64,000 nucleotides of DNA from Chryseobacterium sp. IHB B 17019 (GCF_001456155.1 NZ_CP013293.1:2294001-2358000); one strand, 5' to 3'. Numbered from the stretch's first letter, positions 9,346 through 18,911 are shown. Notes: a model not told the origin generated them from the sequence alone. Made by a program: numbers and translations.

Positions 9346-9358
9346 AACAGCATGTATT

Positions 9359-9475
9359 TCCTAGCCCCGATTGCAGCATTTGTTTGAGCTCATTTTTTGG
9401 GTTTGGGCGGCGGCTTTGCCGCCGCCCAAACCCAAAAAATAGCGAGTGCGGAAAGCGGGAAATAGCTCCTGAAAA
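9359..9475. repeat. Composite hairpin element, copy A
   Basis: The outer shell starts CCTAGCCCCGATTGCAGC and ends GGAAAGCGGGAAATAGCTCC. Its core is a perfect 23-bp inverted repeat with a TTT loop at 9392-9440 (A/T outer part, GGCGGC inner part). A second copy with the same shell but a different core is at 28312-28412. Function unknown; it may be transcribed as a structured RNA or be a mobile palindrome. Confidence 0.75.
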
Positions 9476-9565
9476 GATGGAAGTTTGAAGATGAATGTTG
9501 GGAGTTTACAATAATTGGGAATAGAGATTCTGCCTGCGACGGAAATCAAATTTATTCAACAAAAA

Positions 9566-9587
9566 GCCCCGAATTTTCATTCGGGGC
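9566..9587 (-). terminator. Terminator of the pRiA4b-like gene
   Basis: GCCCCGAA / TTCGGGGC is a perfect 8-bp stem with a 6-base loop, followed on the minus strand by a U run, 20 bases beyond the stop codon. Confidence 0.85.
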
Positions 9588-9608
9588 AGTATATTTTATG
9601 TTTATCGA

Positions 9609-10199
9609 TTATCTTTCGTCATCGTTGTCATCCTCATCATCGAAAACATCATCGTTGTAGTCTTCTTCCTCTTCATCATCAAAATCTTCGTCTTCATCTA
9701 CAAAGCCGGTACCTCCTGCAAAATCATCCACAAAGTTGAAATCATCGTCCAATAAAGGCATCGCTGATTTTTTCTTGGATCCTCCACCGTTTTTAGTTGG
9801 TGCTTTCAAAGGAACGTTTCCAAATCTGTAAACCGTGATGGGATAATTCACGCCTTTTGTTTCGTCAATAATCTCAACAAGCTCACAGAAAAATTCCCAA
9901 AGATCGAGAAGTCCGTACTGGAACTGAGCTTTATCACTTACATTTTCGAAGGCTTCATCAATGTACACATCCGACATAATTTCGCCATCGCCATCGTCAC
10001 TCATATCTTCCAACGGAACACTTTTTACGATCGTTCCGTCTTCTTCCAGCAAATTAAAAGTGGAAAGCTCGTCTCCCTGCAAGCTGAATGCACTTTTAAT
10101 TCCTAAATGTAAGTTCCATAGCGTCTGTTTTCCCTTAACTTCGATATCTCGGAAAATATCTTCTTTCGCATCTAATATTACGCGGATTTTGTAAACCAT
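9609..10199 (-). CDS. Plasmid pRiA4b ORF-3-like protein with acidic tail
   Basis: 196 residues from the ATG at 10199; the longer frame reaches into a low-complexity leader and is not convincing. The N-terminal 130 residues (MVYKIRVILD, then LHLGIKSAF and a YDYG-like region) fit the pRiA4b ORF-3 / IS1096 TnpR-like family, whose function is unknown. The last 60 residues are an almost pure Asp/Glu stretch, probably disordered and perhaps DNA-mimicking. No transposase accompanies it, so it is not a mobile-element passenger here. Confidence 0.8.
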   Translation of the reverse strand: MVYKIRVILDAKEDIFRDIEVKGKQTLWNLHLGIKSAFSLQGDELSTFNLLEEDGTIVKSVPLEDMSDDGDGEIMSDVYIDEAFENVSDKAQFQYGLLDLWEFFCELVEIIDETKGVNYPITVYRFGNVPLKAPTKNGGGSKKKSAMPLLDDDFNFVDDFAGGTGFVDEDEDFDDEEEEDYNDDVFDDEDDNDDER

Positions 10200-10330
10200 C
10201 AGTTTTAAATTACTTTTTTTGCCTTTTTTATTATGATAAATCTCTGTTGCAAATATAAAATAAATGAGATGTGACAAAAAAATATTTCAGGATTTTTTAA
10301 AATATTTTTTTTTCTTACATTTTGCAAAAA

Positions 10331-11362
10331 TTATTTACTTTTTTCAAGCATAAAACTGAACTTAGTTCCTTCGAGATATACACTCTCTACAGTAATGTTT
10401 TCATTGTGCGCTTCGAGAATGTGTTTTACGATCGCCAATCCCAGCCCGGAACCGCCTTCACGTCTGCTTCTACTGGTCTCTACACGGTAGAATCTCTCGA
10501 AAATCCTCGGAAGACTTTCGGATTTGATCCCCATCCCGTTGTCTATAACTTCTATTAAAACTTTGTTTTTAAGAACACTTGTTTTTACCACTACTTTAGC
10601 TTCCTGCCTGTTGGCATAATGAATTGCATTAGAAATCAGATTAATAAAGACCTGTGAAATCTTCTGCTTGTCGGCTTCAACGAAAATCTGCGGGTACAGG
10701 GTCTGGATCTGCAATGTAGCGTTGTGTTTTTCGGCTTCAAGATCAAGAAGGTCGAAAATTTCTTTGACTAATAAATTAACATCAAATCTTGAAACGGTAA
10801 GATTAATTTCGCCCGCCTCGAGCCTGTTGATCATGTCAAGGTCTGTGACAATGGCAATCAATCTTTCAACAGATTTGTCGATTCTTTCTAAATATTTGTC
10901 GCGGATGGTAAGGTTATCCACTCCACCGTCCCGTAAAGTTTCTACATAACCCTGAATGGAGAATAATGGAGTTTTAAGCTCATGGGAAACGTTTCCGATG
11001 TATTCTTTACGGTAGCTTTCCATTTCCTTCATCATATCGAGTTCTGTAACTTTCTGCTGATTAAGGTCGGAAAATCTTTCTCCCAATTCTTTAATGGTGA
11101 TATTTTCATGATCATTATGAACAATCTCCTGAGGCAAAAGCTGTGAAAGACCTCGAACCTGTTTTTTACCATAATAATTAAACAGTAATTCCAGTACGAT
11201 ATAATTAATTACAAAAATAAGAATGAGGCAAATAAAAAGCCCAAGCTTGAAAAACGGAGTTTTGTAATAGATATCCTTTAGTGAATCAAAGATGATTACT
11301 AAAAGAAACATCACCAACGTCAGAAGACAGGAGGCGACGAGTGTAAGTCTGTAAAATTTCAA
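10331..11362 (-). CDS. PhoR-like sensor histidine kinase
   Basis: 343 residues. Two transmembrane helices (about 7-26 and 39-60) flank a periplasmic loop of only about 12 residues, so there is no extracytoplasmic sensor domain. The HisKA phospho-acceptor is His127 in NVSHELKTPL; the ATPase domain shows the N box (NLISNAIHYA), G1 (DNGMGI) and G2 (GGSGLGLAIV). The gene follows the response regulator by 50 bases on the same strand. The architecture matches the phosphate-type PhoR of flavobacteria, which takes its signal from the Pst transporter rather than from outside; that function is inferred. Confidence 0.93.
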   Translation of the reverse strand: MKFYRLTLVASCLLTLVMFLLVIIFDSLKDIYYKTPFFKLGLFICLILIFVINYIVLELLFNYYGKKQVRGLSQLLPQEIVHNDHENITIKELGERFSDLNQQKVTELDMMKEMESYRKEYIGNVSHELKTPLFSIQGYVETLRDGGVDNLTIRDKYLERIDKSVERLIAIVTDLDMINRLEAGEINLTVSRFDVNLLVKEIFDLLDLEAEKHNATLQIQTLYPQIFVEADKQKISQVFINLISNAIHYANRQEAKVVVKTSVLKNKVLIEVIDNGMGIKSESLPRIFERFYRVETSRSRREGGSGLGLAIVKHILEAHNENITVESVYLEGTKFSFMLEKSK

Positions 11363-11412
11363 TTTTACAAAATTTTATTGGTTAATGTAAAGGTATAAAA
11401 TGAAATTGAGTA

Positions 11413-12090
11413 TTAAACAATAAGTTTATACCCAATTCCTTTTAATGTCTGGATTGTATTAATACCCAGTTTTTCTCTTAATCTTCTGATGTGCACATCG
11501 ATGGTTCTTTCTCCCACAATTACATCATTCCCCCAAACTTTTTCCAGAATTTCTTCTCTTTTGAATACTTTTTCGGTGTTTGAAGCTAATAAATAAAGAA
11601 GATCGAATTCCTTTTTCGGAAGTAAGAATTGCTGTCCGCTTTTGGAAACTCTGAAGTTGTCTTTATCAATGACAAGATCACCAATTTCTATTAATTTAGC
11701 ATTATCAGAAACCTGAGAGGTTAATTGTAATAAAGCGTTCACTTTAGAAATAAGAATCTTCGGTTTGATCAGCTTCACAATGTAATCGTTTGCGCCTGCC
11801 TGGAAACCAGCTAATTGGGAGAACTCTTCACTTCTTGCGGAAAGGAAAACGATTAATGTTTTCTGAAGTTCTTTAATTTTGCGAAGTTCCTGACAAGTTT
11901 CGATACCGTCTTTTTCGGGCATCATTACATCTAATAAGATAAGATCAGGGATGATTTCTTTAGCTTTGCTGATACCTTCGTTACCGTTTGTAGCAGTGAA
12001 GATGTCGTAACCTTCCTTTTCCAGGTTATAAGACAGAATCTCTAAAATATCCAGTTCGTCGTCTATTAAGAGGATTTTCTTTTGGTTCAT
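11413..12090 (-). CDS. PhoB/OmpR-type response regulator
   Basis: 225 residues from the ATG at 12090. The receiver domain has the acidic pair Asp10-Asp11, phospho-acceptor Asp54 (LLDVMMP), a switch Ser at 84 and Lys106. The residue after Lys106 is Leu (codon CTG) where nearly all receivers have the cis-Pro, a one-base difference from CCG. A winged helix of the OmpR/PhoB type fills residues about 125-225 (KEFDLLYLLASN, GERTIDVHIRRLREKLG). It is the first gene of the kinase operon and faces the TonB receptor at 12278. PhoB identity is inferred from domain order and neighbours. Confidence 0.93.
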   Translation of the reverse strand: MNQKKILLIDDELDILEILSYNLEKEGYDIFTATNGNEGISKAKEIIPDLILLDVMMPEKDGIETCQELRKIKELQKTLIVFLSARSEEFSQLAGFQAGANDYIVKLIKPKILISKVNALLQLTSQVSDNAKLIEIGDLVIDKDNFRVSKSGQQFLLPKKEFDLLYLLASNTEKVFKREEILEKVWGNDVIVGERTIDVHIRRLREKLGINTIQTLKGIGYKLIV

Positions 12091-12163
12091 TTTCAAGTTT
12101 TACGTGTCAAAGTTAATAATATTTTAATCACAGTTTAATAAAAGGGATATCGTTCACATAAAG

Positions 12164-12200
12164 TTAACAATAATATCCTTTTCTTAATATTTAGTTAAGA
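12164..12200. promoter_or_regulatory. Candidate regulator box between phoB-like gene and TonB receptor
   Basis: Three TTAA words at 12164, 12184 and 12195 are embedded in TTAACA / CTTAAT / GTTAAG; the last two are 11 bases apart, one helical turn, as for direct-repeat boxes bound by OmpR-family dimers. The site lies in the 187-bp divergent region. AT-richness makes chance occurrence plausible. Confidence 0.3.
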
Positions 12201-12277
12201 AAAATTTAAATTTCGCTAAACCATTTGCAACACTATTCTTTCCTTCCTTTGCACCGAAAGAATATAGTAAAAAAGAA

Positions 12278-14833
12278 ATGAACTTTAGAAAACTGAGTAT
12301 TGCAGTTTTGTTTTTAACAACATCGGGAACTGTACTTTACGCTCAAGAAACAAAAAAAGACACTGCAAAATCTGAAAAGAAAATCGAAGGTGTCGTAATT
12401 AAAGGGTCAACCAGAAAAGGCGCGGAATCTAATATTATCAGCTTACAGAAAAAATCCGTAGAAGTAATTGAACGAGTAGGTTCTGTACAGCTTGCCAAAC
12501 AAGGGGTAAGTGATGCAGCAACAGCGGTAACGAAAGCTACCGGAACTCAGAAGCAGGAAAGCAGCGGGCAGATTTTCGTAAGAGGTTTAGGAGACAGGTA
12601 TAATTCTACAACAATGAATGGCCTTCCTATCCCATCTAATGATCCTCTTTATAAAAACATTGACTTAGGTATCGTGAAAACTGATATGATCGATTATCTA
12701 AGCTTAGAAAAAGTATATACTCCGAGAATCTGGGGTGATATGGCTGGTGCAAACGTAGATATCGTTTCAAAAGTATACACGGGAAAGCCTTATTTTAAAG
12801 TAAACTTAGGGTCTTCAGTAAACTTTAATGCTATTCAGAAAAATAACTTCTATCTTCAGGACGGACCGAATTTCTTCGGAACCGATATCATCAAAAAACC
12901 ATCCAACGCATCTGTTGCAAGTGCAGGATACGTTTTCAAAACTTCTTGGCAGAATAAGGAACAGAATAATCCTTTCGCATCATCTTTAGGAATTGATTTC
13001 GGAACAAACTTCAAAGTAGGTTCTACAGGGAGATTGAGCATCTTCGGATATGCCGCATTTGATAACGATTATGGATATATAAAAGGAACCGCAGGTGGTT
13101 CTTATGACGGACAAAATACTCCGCTAAAAATCTATAACGACGCGGAAGAATACAGATACCTTACAAACAGTACAGGTTTATTAAACTTAAACTATAAGAT
13201 CAACAATAATCATAACATTAATTTCACTACAAATTATATCCACACAACAGATCAGAAATTAGGTAATTATAAAGGATATAACAGAGATTATTATGATAAT
13301 GATCCATTACAGGAAAGATATGTAACCAATTTAAGAAGAGCTACTTATAAAGTAAACGATTTATTTGTAAATCAATTAAGAGGTGAGCATACTTTATCTG
13401 AACCATTTAAAATTTCATGGAATCTAGGTTTCAACAGACTGGAAAGTAAAAGACCGGATCGTCAGCAAAACGTAACGATCTTCGACAAGCAGATGAACAC
13501 AAGCTTCTTTGCAAGCAGTAACCCGGGAGCCAACAACAGATATTTCGATAACCTTATAGAGAATGATTATGTAGGAGATATTCATGCAGATTATAAATTT
13601 TCTGATAAAGCAAAACTGACTTTAGGGTACAGCGGAAGATACAAAGACAGCGATTTCAGAGCGACTCAGTACAACTTCAGAATTAAGCTAAACCAGGGAA
13701 GTTACTTTGTAGATCCTAATAACTACGATACCTTCTTCAACCCGTTGAATTACCAGATCGGTGCTTTTGATATCGTAACTTTCAGAGGAGATGTGAAATT
13801 TGATCCTGCTACCGCTTTAATTCCTCAGTTCTTTACTTCTGAAATCTTCAACAATGCAGGATATGTAAACTTTGATTATAAGTTTAATGAAAAATTAACT
13901 GCTCAGATCGGTGTTCGTTATGACAATTTAAGTCAAAAAATGACGTACAACACGGCATTACTTTCAAACGGTGGTACTTTAGATAAAAATTATAATAAAA
14001 TTTTACCAACATTAAACGTTAAGTATGCTTTAAACGATTTCAACAACTTCAGATTGTCGGCATCCAAAACTTATACTACTCCACTTTTATTGGAAATGGC
14101 TCCGTTCGAATATGAAGATATTGATGAATCAAGCTTAGGAAACAAGGACGTTTATCCGTCTGACAACTATAATTTGGACTTAAAATGGGAATGGTTCCCG
14201 AAAAAGAATGAAGTAATTTCCATTACAGCTTTCGGAAAATATATCAAAAACCCGATTTCCAGAATTACAATCGCTTCTTCATCAAACGTAGTTTCTTTTG
14301 CAAACGTTGGAGAAAGCGCAAGAGTATTCGGAGCTGAAGTTGAATTCAGAAAAGACCTTTATTCAAAAGGAAACTCAAGATTCTACACTTTCCTTAATGC
14401 AACCTATTTGAATACTGAGCAGGATCTTGATTCTAAAAAACTAACGGAAGAAAACACTTATGTTTCAGGAAACTTCCTTAAAGATAAAGAAAAAATGCAG
14501 GGAGCTTCAGATTTCTTAGCCAACGTAAACCTAGGTTGGGAAAGCAAATGGAAAAACGGAAATCTTGACCTTGTAGTGGCTTACTCTTACATCGGAGACA
14601 ATATTTACTCTCTAGGATTCGAGAAAAGAGGAAATATGGTAGACAAGGCGATCAATACACTTGATGCTACAGCAAGATTCAAATTCAACAATGGATTGGG
14701 GATCTCTCTTCAGGGTAAAAACTTAATCAATCCTACTATTAAAAGAATTCAGGATAACGAAGGAACAGAGCTTGTTTCTAAAGAATACAAAAGAGGTATT
14801 GGTTTAGGACTAGGTGTTTCTTACGAATTTTAA
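12278..14833 (+). CDS. TonB-dependent outer-membrane receptor
   Basis: 851 residues with a signal peptide ending at VLYAQ. The plug starts near residue 37 (IEGVVIKGSTRKG, a TonB-box-like stretch is at IEGVVI) and contains FVRGLGDRYNSTTMNG. The remaining about 600 residues are a 22-strand barrel ending in the aromatic signature VSYEF. There is no N-terminal CarboxypepD-like domain and no SusD gene next to it. Instead two beta-helix lipoproteins follow, the first 36 bases downstream. Position opposite a PhoB-like regulator suggests import of a phosphorus compound, an inference only. Confidence 0.93.
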   Translation: MNFRKLSIAVLFLTTSGTVLYAQETKKDTAKSEKKIEGVVIKGSTRKGAESNIISLQKKSVEVIERVGSVQLAKQGVSDAATAVTKATGTQKQESSGQIFVRGLGDRYNSTTMNGLPIPSNDPLYKNIDLGIVKTDMIDYLSLEKVYTPRIWGDMAGANVDIVSKVYTGKPYFKVNLGSSVNFNAIQKNNFYLQDGPNFFGTDIIKKPSNASVASAGYVFKTSWQNKEQNNPFASSLGIDFGTNFKVGSTGRLSIFGYAAFDNDYGYIKGTAGGSYDGQNTPLKIYNDAEEYRYLTNSTGLLNLNYKINNNHNINFTTNYIHTTDQKLGNYKGYNRDYYDNDPLQERYVTNLRRATYKVNDLFVNQLRGEHTLSEPFKISWNLGFNRLESKRPDRQQNVTIFDKQMNTSFFASSNPGANNRYFDNLIENDYVGDIHADYKFSDKAKLTLGYSGRYKDSDFRATQYNFRIKLNQGSYFVDPNNYDTFFNPLNYQIGAFDIVTFRGDVKFDPATALIPQFFTSEIFNNAGYVNFDYKFNEKLTAQIGVRYDNLSQKMTYNTALLSNGGTLDKNYNKILPTLNVKYALNDFNNFRLSASKTYTTPLLLEMAPFEYEDIDESSLGNKDVYPSDNYNLDLKWEWFPKKNEVISITAFGKYIKNPISRITIASSSNVVSFANVGESARVFGAEVEFRKDLYSKGNSRFYTFLNATYLNTEQDLDSKKLTEENTYVSGNFLKDKEKMQGASDFLANVNLGWESKWKNGNLDLVVAYSYIGDNIYSLGFEKRGNMVDKAINTLDATARFKFNNGLGISLQGKNLINPTIKRIQDNEGTELVSKEYKRGIGLGLGVSYEF

Positions 14834-14869
14834 AAAATATAAATAACAGAATAAAAATCTAAAAGTATT

Positions 14870-16033
14870 ATGAAAAAGAATCACTTAAAATTAATAGCTG
14901 CGGCTTTATTTATTGGTACTTCATTCGCAATCCAATCATGCAGCGACAGTGATGATGATTCAATCCCAACAGTATCTCCTGTAGGAATCGCTCAAGATCC
15001 AAATAACTTCAAAGGTGATGTTCCTAACGGACAGGTTGTAACATTAGATCCTTCTAAAGTATACAAGCTTACAGGTGCTGTAATGGTAAAAGACGGTGGT
15101 AAACTAGTTATCCCTGCAGGTACAAGAATTGAAGCTACTGGTGGTACTTCTTCTTTTATTACAATTGAACAGGGAGGTCAGATTTTTGCTAACGGTACAG
15201 CTTCTGCGCCTGTAGTATTCACTTCTCCTGCCAGTACACCGGGAAGCTGGGGAGGATTAGTACTTTGTGGTAGAGCTCCTATCAACAAAGGAACTTCTGC
15301 TACTGCGGAAGTAGGAAATGCAACGTATGGAGGTACAAACGCTGCTGATAACTCAGGATCTTTAACCTATGTAAGAGTTGAATATGCCGGAGCAATCTAT
15401 ACTGCAGACAAAGAATTCAACGGACTTTCTCTTTTCGGAGTTGGAAACGCAACTAAAGTAGAAAATGTAGCTTTAGTAAACGGATCTGATGACGGTATCG
15501 AGTTCTTCGGTGGAACAGTAAATGTTTCAAACATCGTTTCTATCAGCAATGAAGATGATGGTTTCGACTGGACAGAAGGATGGAACGGAACAGCAACTAA
15601 CGTTTACACAAAAAGAAGAGCAAACGGAACAGGAAACAGAGGTATCGAGGCTGATAACAACTCAAACAACCACGATGCATCTCCAAGATCAAACCCAACG
15701 ATCAAAAATGCTACTTTCATCGGAGCTACTTCAGGTGAAGCAGATGGTATCAAACTAAGAGTTGGAACTTATGCTACAATTGACAACATCGTACTTTCAG
15801 GTTGGACTACAGGAATCAACATGGAAAATGATGCTACAGTAAGCTACTTCAACGGAGGTGGAAAAATTACAAACGTAAAGTTTGACAACATCACCAATAA
15901 AGCTTCTGCTAAATCTAATGCAGGTGCTTCTGTAACAGTTTTAGCTAATACGTATACAGAAAATACCAACGCAGCAGGTGCTGGAAACGGAACTGCAACT
16001 CCTACTTGGGCTTCAGGATGGTCTAGCTTATAA
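14870..16033 (+). CDS. Surface beta-helix lipoprotein, tandem copy 1
   Basis: 387 residues. Lipobox IQSC (Cys24) is followed by SDSDDD, an acidic export signal that in Bacteroidota sends lipoproteins to the cell surface. From about residue 60 the chain has repeated strand-turn units (GGKLVIPAGTRI, EQGGQIFANGTA, NGLSLFGVGNATKVENV, NGSDDGIEFFGGTVNV) typical of a right-handed parallel beta-helix. No catalytic residues are obvious. It follows the TonB receptor closely and is paralogous, with identical length, to the next gene; a substrate-binding partner of the receptor is the simplest reading. Confidence 0.85.
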   Translation: MKKNHLKLIAAALFIGTSFAIQSCSDSDDDSIPTVSPVGIAQDPNNFKGDVPNGQVVTLDPSKVYKLTGAVMVKDGGKLVIPAGTRIEATGGTSSFITIEQGGQIFANGTASAPVVFTSPASTPGSWGGLVLCGRAPINKGTSATAEVGNATYGGTNAADNSGSLTYVRVEYAGAIYTADKEFNGLSLFGVGNATKVENVALVNGSDDGIEFFGGTVNVSNIVSISNEDDGFDWTEGWNGTATNVYTKRRANGTGNRGIEADNNSNNHDASPRSNPTIKNATFIGATSGEADGIKLRVGTYATIDNIVLSGWTTGINMENDATVSYFNGGGKITNVKFDNITNKASAKSNAGASVTVLANTYTENTNAAGAGNGTATPTWASGWSSL

Positions 16034-16069
16034 GAATTAGTAATTAGTTTTCTTTATATCAAATTAAAC

Positions 16070-16106
16070 AACGGCATCGGAAGTAATTTTCCGATGCCGT
16101 TTTATA
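16070..16106 (+). terminator. Terminator between the tandem lipoprotein genes
   Basis: AACGGCATCGGAA and TTCCGATGCCGTT form a 13-bp stem around a short GTAATT loop, followed by a T-rich tail. It separates the receptor/first lipoprotein unit from the second lipoprotein gene. Confidence 0.85.
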
Positions 16107-16201
16107 TTTATAGTTTTATAAATTATTAAATGTAAAAAGAAAGTATTAATTTGGTATTCTCAAATATAAATCCTAAAAGGTTTATCAAGAAATTTAAAAT
16201 T

Positions 16202-17365
16202 ATGAAAAGAAATCACTTAAAATTAATAATTGCAGCATTCATCATTGGTTGTTCTTCATTCGCTTTGTATTCATGCGATAAAGATGATGATGTCATTCCT
16301 ACGATAGTTCCTGTAGGAATAGCTCAGGATCCTAATAATTTTAAAGGTGATATCCCAGCAGGACAGGTTGTAACACTCAGCCCAACAACAGTTTATGTAC
16401 TCACAGGAACTATTAAAATAAAAGACGGCGGAAAACTGGTCATTCCTGCAGGAACAAGAATTGTAGCAACAGCAGGAGCTTCTTCTTACATTTTGGTTGA
16501 GCAGGGCGGACAGATCTTTGCCAACGGAACCAATGCTTCCCCTGTCCTATTCACATCTTCTGCAGCTACTCCCGGAAGTTGGGGCGGGCTGGTTCTTTGC
16601 GGAAAAGCACCCGTTAATACCGGAAATTCCAACTCCTCAGAATTGGGAAATGCTGCGTATGGAGGAACCACGGATACAGATAATTCTGGATCTTTGACTT
16701 ATGTAAGAATTGAATATGCAGGTGCAGACTATAATTCCCAAAAATTCAACGGGCTGTCTCTGTTTGGTGTCGGCAACGGTACAAAAGTAGAGAATATAGC
16801 TGTATTAAACGGTTTAGATGACGGTATCGAGCTTTATGGAGGTACAGTGGCAGTATCCAATATTGTTTCCCTTGCCAATGCTGATGACGCTTTCAGCTGG
16901 ACAGACGGATGGGTAGGAACCGCAACTAATATTTTTACTAAAAGAAAAGCCGACGGAACGGGAAATACAGGTATAAAAGGAATCAATAATATAAACAGTT
17001 TTGATGCGTCTCCAAGATCAAATCCTTCCATCAAAAACGTTACTTTGATCGGTGGAACTACCGGAGATTCTAAGGCATTAAAATTATATTCAGGATCTTA
17101 TGCGACGATCGACAATATAGTTACCTCCAACTGGACAACAGGTATTAGTATCGAAAGTGATCAGTCTGTGAGCAATTTTAACGGTCATAAAAAAATCACT
17201 GATGCCTTATTTGACACCACTACAACTAAAGTAGCTTTAAAATCAACGGCAGGTACAGATGTTGCCATTATAGACACCACTTTCACCGAAAAACCAGATG
17301 CTGTAGGAGCCGGAAACGGGGTTTTAGCTCCCACTTGGGCGACTGGATGGTCTGGCTTGCAGTAA
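16202..17365 (+). CDS. Surface beta-helix lipoprotein, tandem copy 2
   Basis: 387 residues from the ATG at 16202, which aligns with the start of its neighbour; the longer upstream frame is rejected. Lipobox LYSC (Cys25) then DKDDD, again a surface-export type tail. The beta-helix repeats follow those of copy 1 nearly unit for unit, with most change on exposed loops. A terminator lies between the copies, so it may have its own promoter. The duplication could give a second ligand specificity. Confidence 0.85.
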   Translation: MKRNHLKLIIAAFIIGCSSFALYSCDKDDDVIPTIVPVGIAQDPNNFKGDIPAGQVVTLSPTTVYVLTGTIKIKDGGKLVIPAGTRIVATAGASSYILVEQGGQIFANGTNASPVLFTSSAATPGSWGGLVLCGKAPVNTGNSNSSELGNAAYGGTTDTDNSGSLTYVRIEYAGADYNSQKFNGLSLFGVGNGTKVENIAVLNGLDDGIELYGGTVAVSNIVSLANADDAFSWTDGWVGTATNIFTKRKADGTGNTGIKGINNINSFDASPRSNPSIKNVTLIGGTTGDSKALKLYSGSYATIDNIVTSNWTTGISIESDQSVSNFNGHKKITDALFDTTTTKVALKSTAGTDVAIIDTTFTEKPDAVGAGNGVLAPTWATGWSGLQ

Positions 17366-17380
17366 TATATTGTTAAATAT

Positions 17381-17538
17381 TAATTTGCACTAATATTTTT
17401 CACAACTTCCACTAATAATTATTTTTAAAGGTTAAATCGCTTACATTTCCTTATTTTGATTCCTGCGGAATGACAAAAGAAGTATAATTTTAAAGCCTTT
17501 TTAATTGTGAAATTTGTGAAAAATATTAGTGCAAATTA
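17381..17538. repeat. 158-bp element with 25-bp perfect terminal inverted repeats
   Basis: The 25 bases at 17381-17405 are the exact reverse complement of 17514-17538 (TTTGTG/AATATTAGTGCAAA type arms). The interior is non-coding and includes a TTCCTGCGGAATGACAAAAG word. The element lies between the convergent lipoprotein and hemL genes. Related arm sequence recurs at 23711-23754, so this looks like a miniature inverted-repeat element. Confidence 0.75.
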
Positions 17539-17552
17539 GTGTTTAAATTAAA

Positions 17553-18836
17553 TTAAGAATATTCAAATTTTCTAACAGCCTCCAGTGTCATATCAATTTC
17601 CTTATCTTTTATTGCATCACTGATGAAATAGGTTTCATAACCACTTGGCGGAAGATAAACTCCATTTTGCAACATCTGATGAAAGAAATTATTGAATAAC
17701 GAATGGTTCGCTTCCTGAGCTTCATCAAAATTGGAAACCCTGTTAATATGGAAGAAAACCGACATCATAGAACCTTTTCTGTTGATTTTATGAGCAATTC
17801 CTTTTTCATTTAAAATTTTTCCGATTTCAAAATCTAAGGTTTCTGTTGTTTTATTAAGATTATTGAAGAAATTTTCATCATTTTTAATCAATTGAAGCGT
17901 TTTTAAGCCAGCTCTCATCGCCAAAGGATTTCCACTCAATGTTCCGGCCTGGTAAACTCCGCCTTTTGGAGCCAGATGATCCATGATTTCGTTTCTGCCC
18001 GCAAAAGCACCTACTGGAAGCCCACCTCCAATCACTTTTCCGTAAGTAACTAAATCTGCCTTCACATTATAAAGTTCTTGAGCTCCACCAAAAGCAAGTC
18101 TGAAACCTGTCATCACCTCATCAAAAATCAGTAAAGCACCGTTTTCGTCGCATATTTTCCTTAATTTTTGAAGGAAATCATTTTCAGGAAGCACGCATCC
18201 CATATTTCCGGCTACAGGTTCGATAATAACCGCAGCAATTTCACCTTGATTATGTCTGAACAAATCTTCAACCTGCTCAAAATCATTATATCTCGCCAAT
18301 AAAGTATCTTTTGCTGTTCCTTGTGTAACACCAGGAGAATTTGGATTTCCAAAAGTTGCAGCACCACTTCCTGCTTTAATTAAAAACGAATCTGAGTGAC
18401 CGTGATAACAACCTTCAAATTTTATAAATTTATCTCTTCCCGTGAAGCCTCTCGCCAATCTGATCGCGCTCATACAAGCTTCCGTTCCTGAAGAAACCAT
18501 TCTAATCTGGTCGATATTCGGGACATTTTCTGTGATAAATTTTGCGATTTCTGTTTCCAGTTCTGTTGGTGCACCAAAAGAAAAACCTTTCTCAGCCTGA
18601 ATTTTCAGTTCTTCTAAAACTTCAGGATGAGTGTGCCCCAAAATTGCAGGACCCCAAGAATTAATATAGTCAATATACTTGTTGTCATCGGCATCCGTAA
18701 GGTAGGCACCCTTTGCAGATTTCATAAAAACAGGAACTCCTCCCACTGATTTGAATGCTCGAACTGGAGAATTTACCCCTCCCGGAATGTATTTGTAAGC
18801 TTCATCAAATAAAGCTGAACTTCTTTGGTATTTCAT
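17553..18836 (-). CDS. hemL: Glutamate-1-semialdehyde 2,1-aminomutase
   Basis: 427 residues, the usual length for the PLP-dependent enzyme that converts glutamate-1-semialdehyde to 5-aminolevulinate in the C5 heme pathway. The PLP lysine is Lys267 in [25 protein letters not shown] near the N-terminus and [16 protein letters not shown] are characteristic and separate it from class III aminotransferases. Cytosolic; transcribed alone. Confidence 0.97.
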   Translation of the reverse strand: MKYQRSSALFDEAYKYIPGGVNSPVRAFKSVGGVPVFMKSAKGAYLTDADDNKYIDYINSWGPAILGHTHPEVLEELKIQAEKGFSFGAPTELETEIAKFITENVPNIDQIRMVSSGTEACMSAIRLARGFTGRDKFIKFEGCYHGHSDSFLIKAGSGAATFGNPNSPGVTQGTAKDTLLARYNDFEQVEDLFRHNQGEIAAVIIEPVAGNMGCVLPENDFLQKLRKICDENGALLIFDEVMTGFRLAFGGAQELYNVKADLVTYGKVIGGGLPVGAFAGRNEIMDHLAPKGGVYQAGTLSGNPLAMRAGLKTLQLIKNDENFFNNLNKTTETLDFEIGKILNEKGIAHKINRKGSMMSVFFHINRVSNFDEAQEANHSLFNNFFHQMLQNGVYLPPSGYETYFISDAIKDKEIDMTLEAVRKFEYS

Positions 18837-18911
18837 ATATAGTCGTTGGTTGGCAGTCGTAAGTTGCTAGTTTAACAAACAACTAGTAACTATAAAACTA
18901 TCAACAAAAAA

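Larger units (their letters stand above)
9163..9565. other. Non-coding spacer made of repeats
   Basis: No credible gene is present between the glycosidase and the pRiA4b-like gene. The stretch contains one copy of the CCCCTCC repeat (9279-9345), a composite hairpin element (9359-9475) and an AT-rich remainder. Confidence 0.7.

Noticed and set aside
9361..9549. Minus-strand ORF across the composite hairpin
   Set aside because: The frame is generated by the perfect inverted repeat and shell; no known protein pattern.
9609..10199. Insertion-sequence passenger because of the pRiA4b ORF-3/IS1096 family name
   Set aside because: No transposase, terminal repeats or target duplications surround it.
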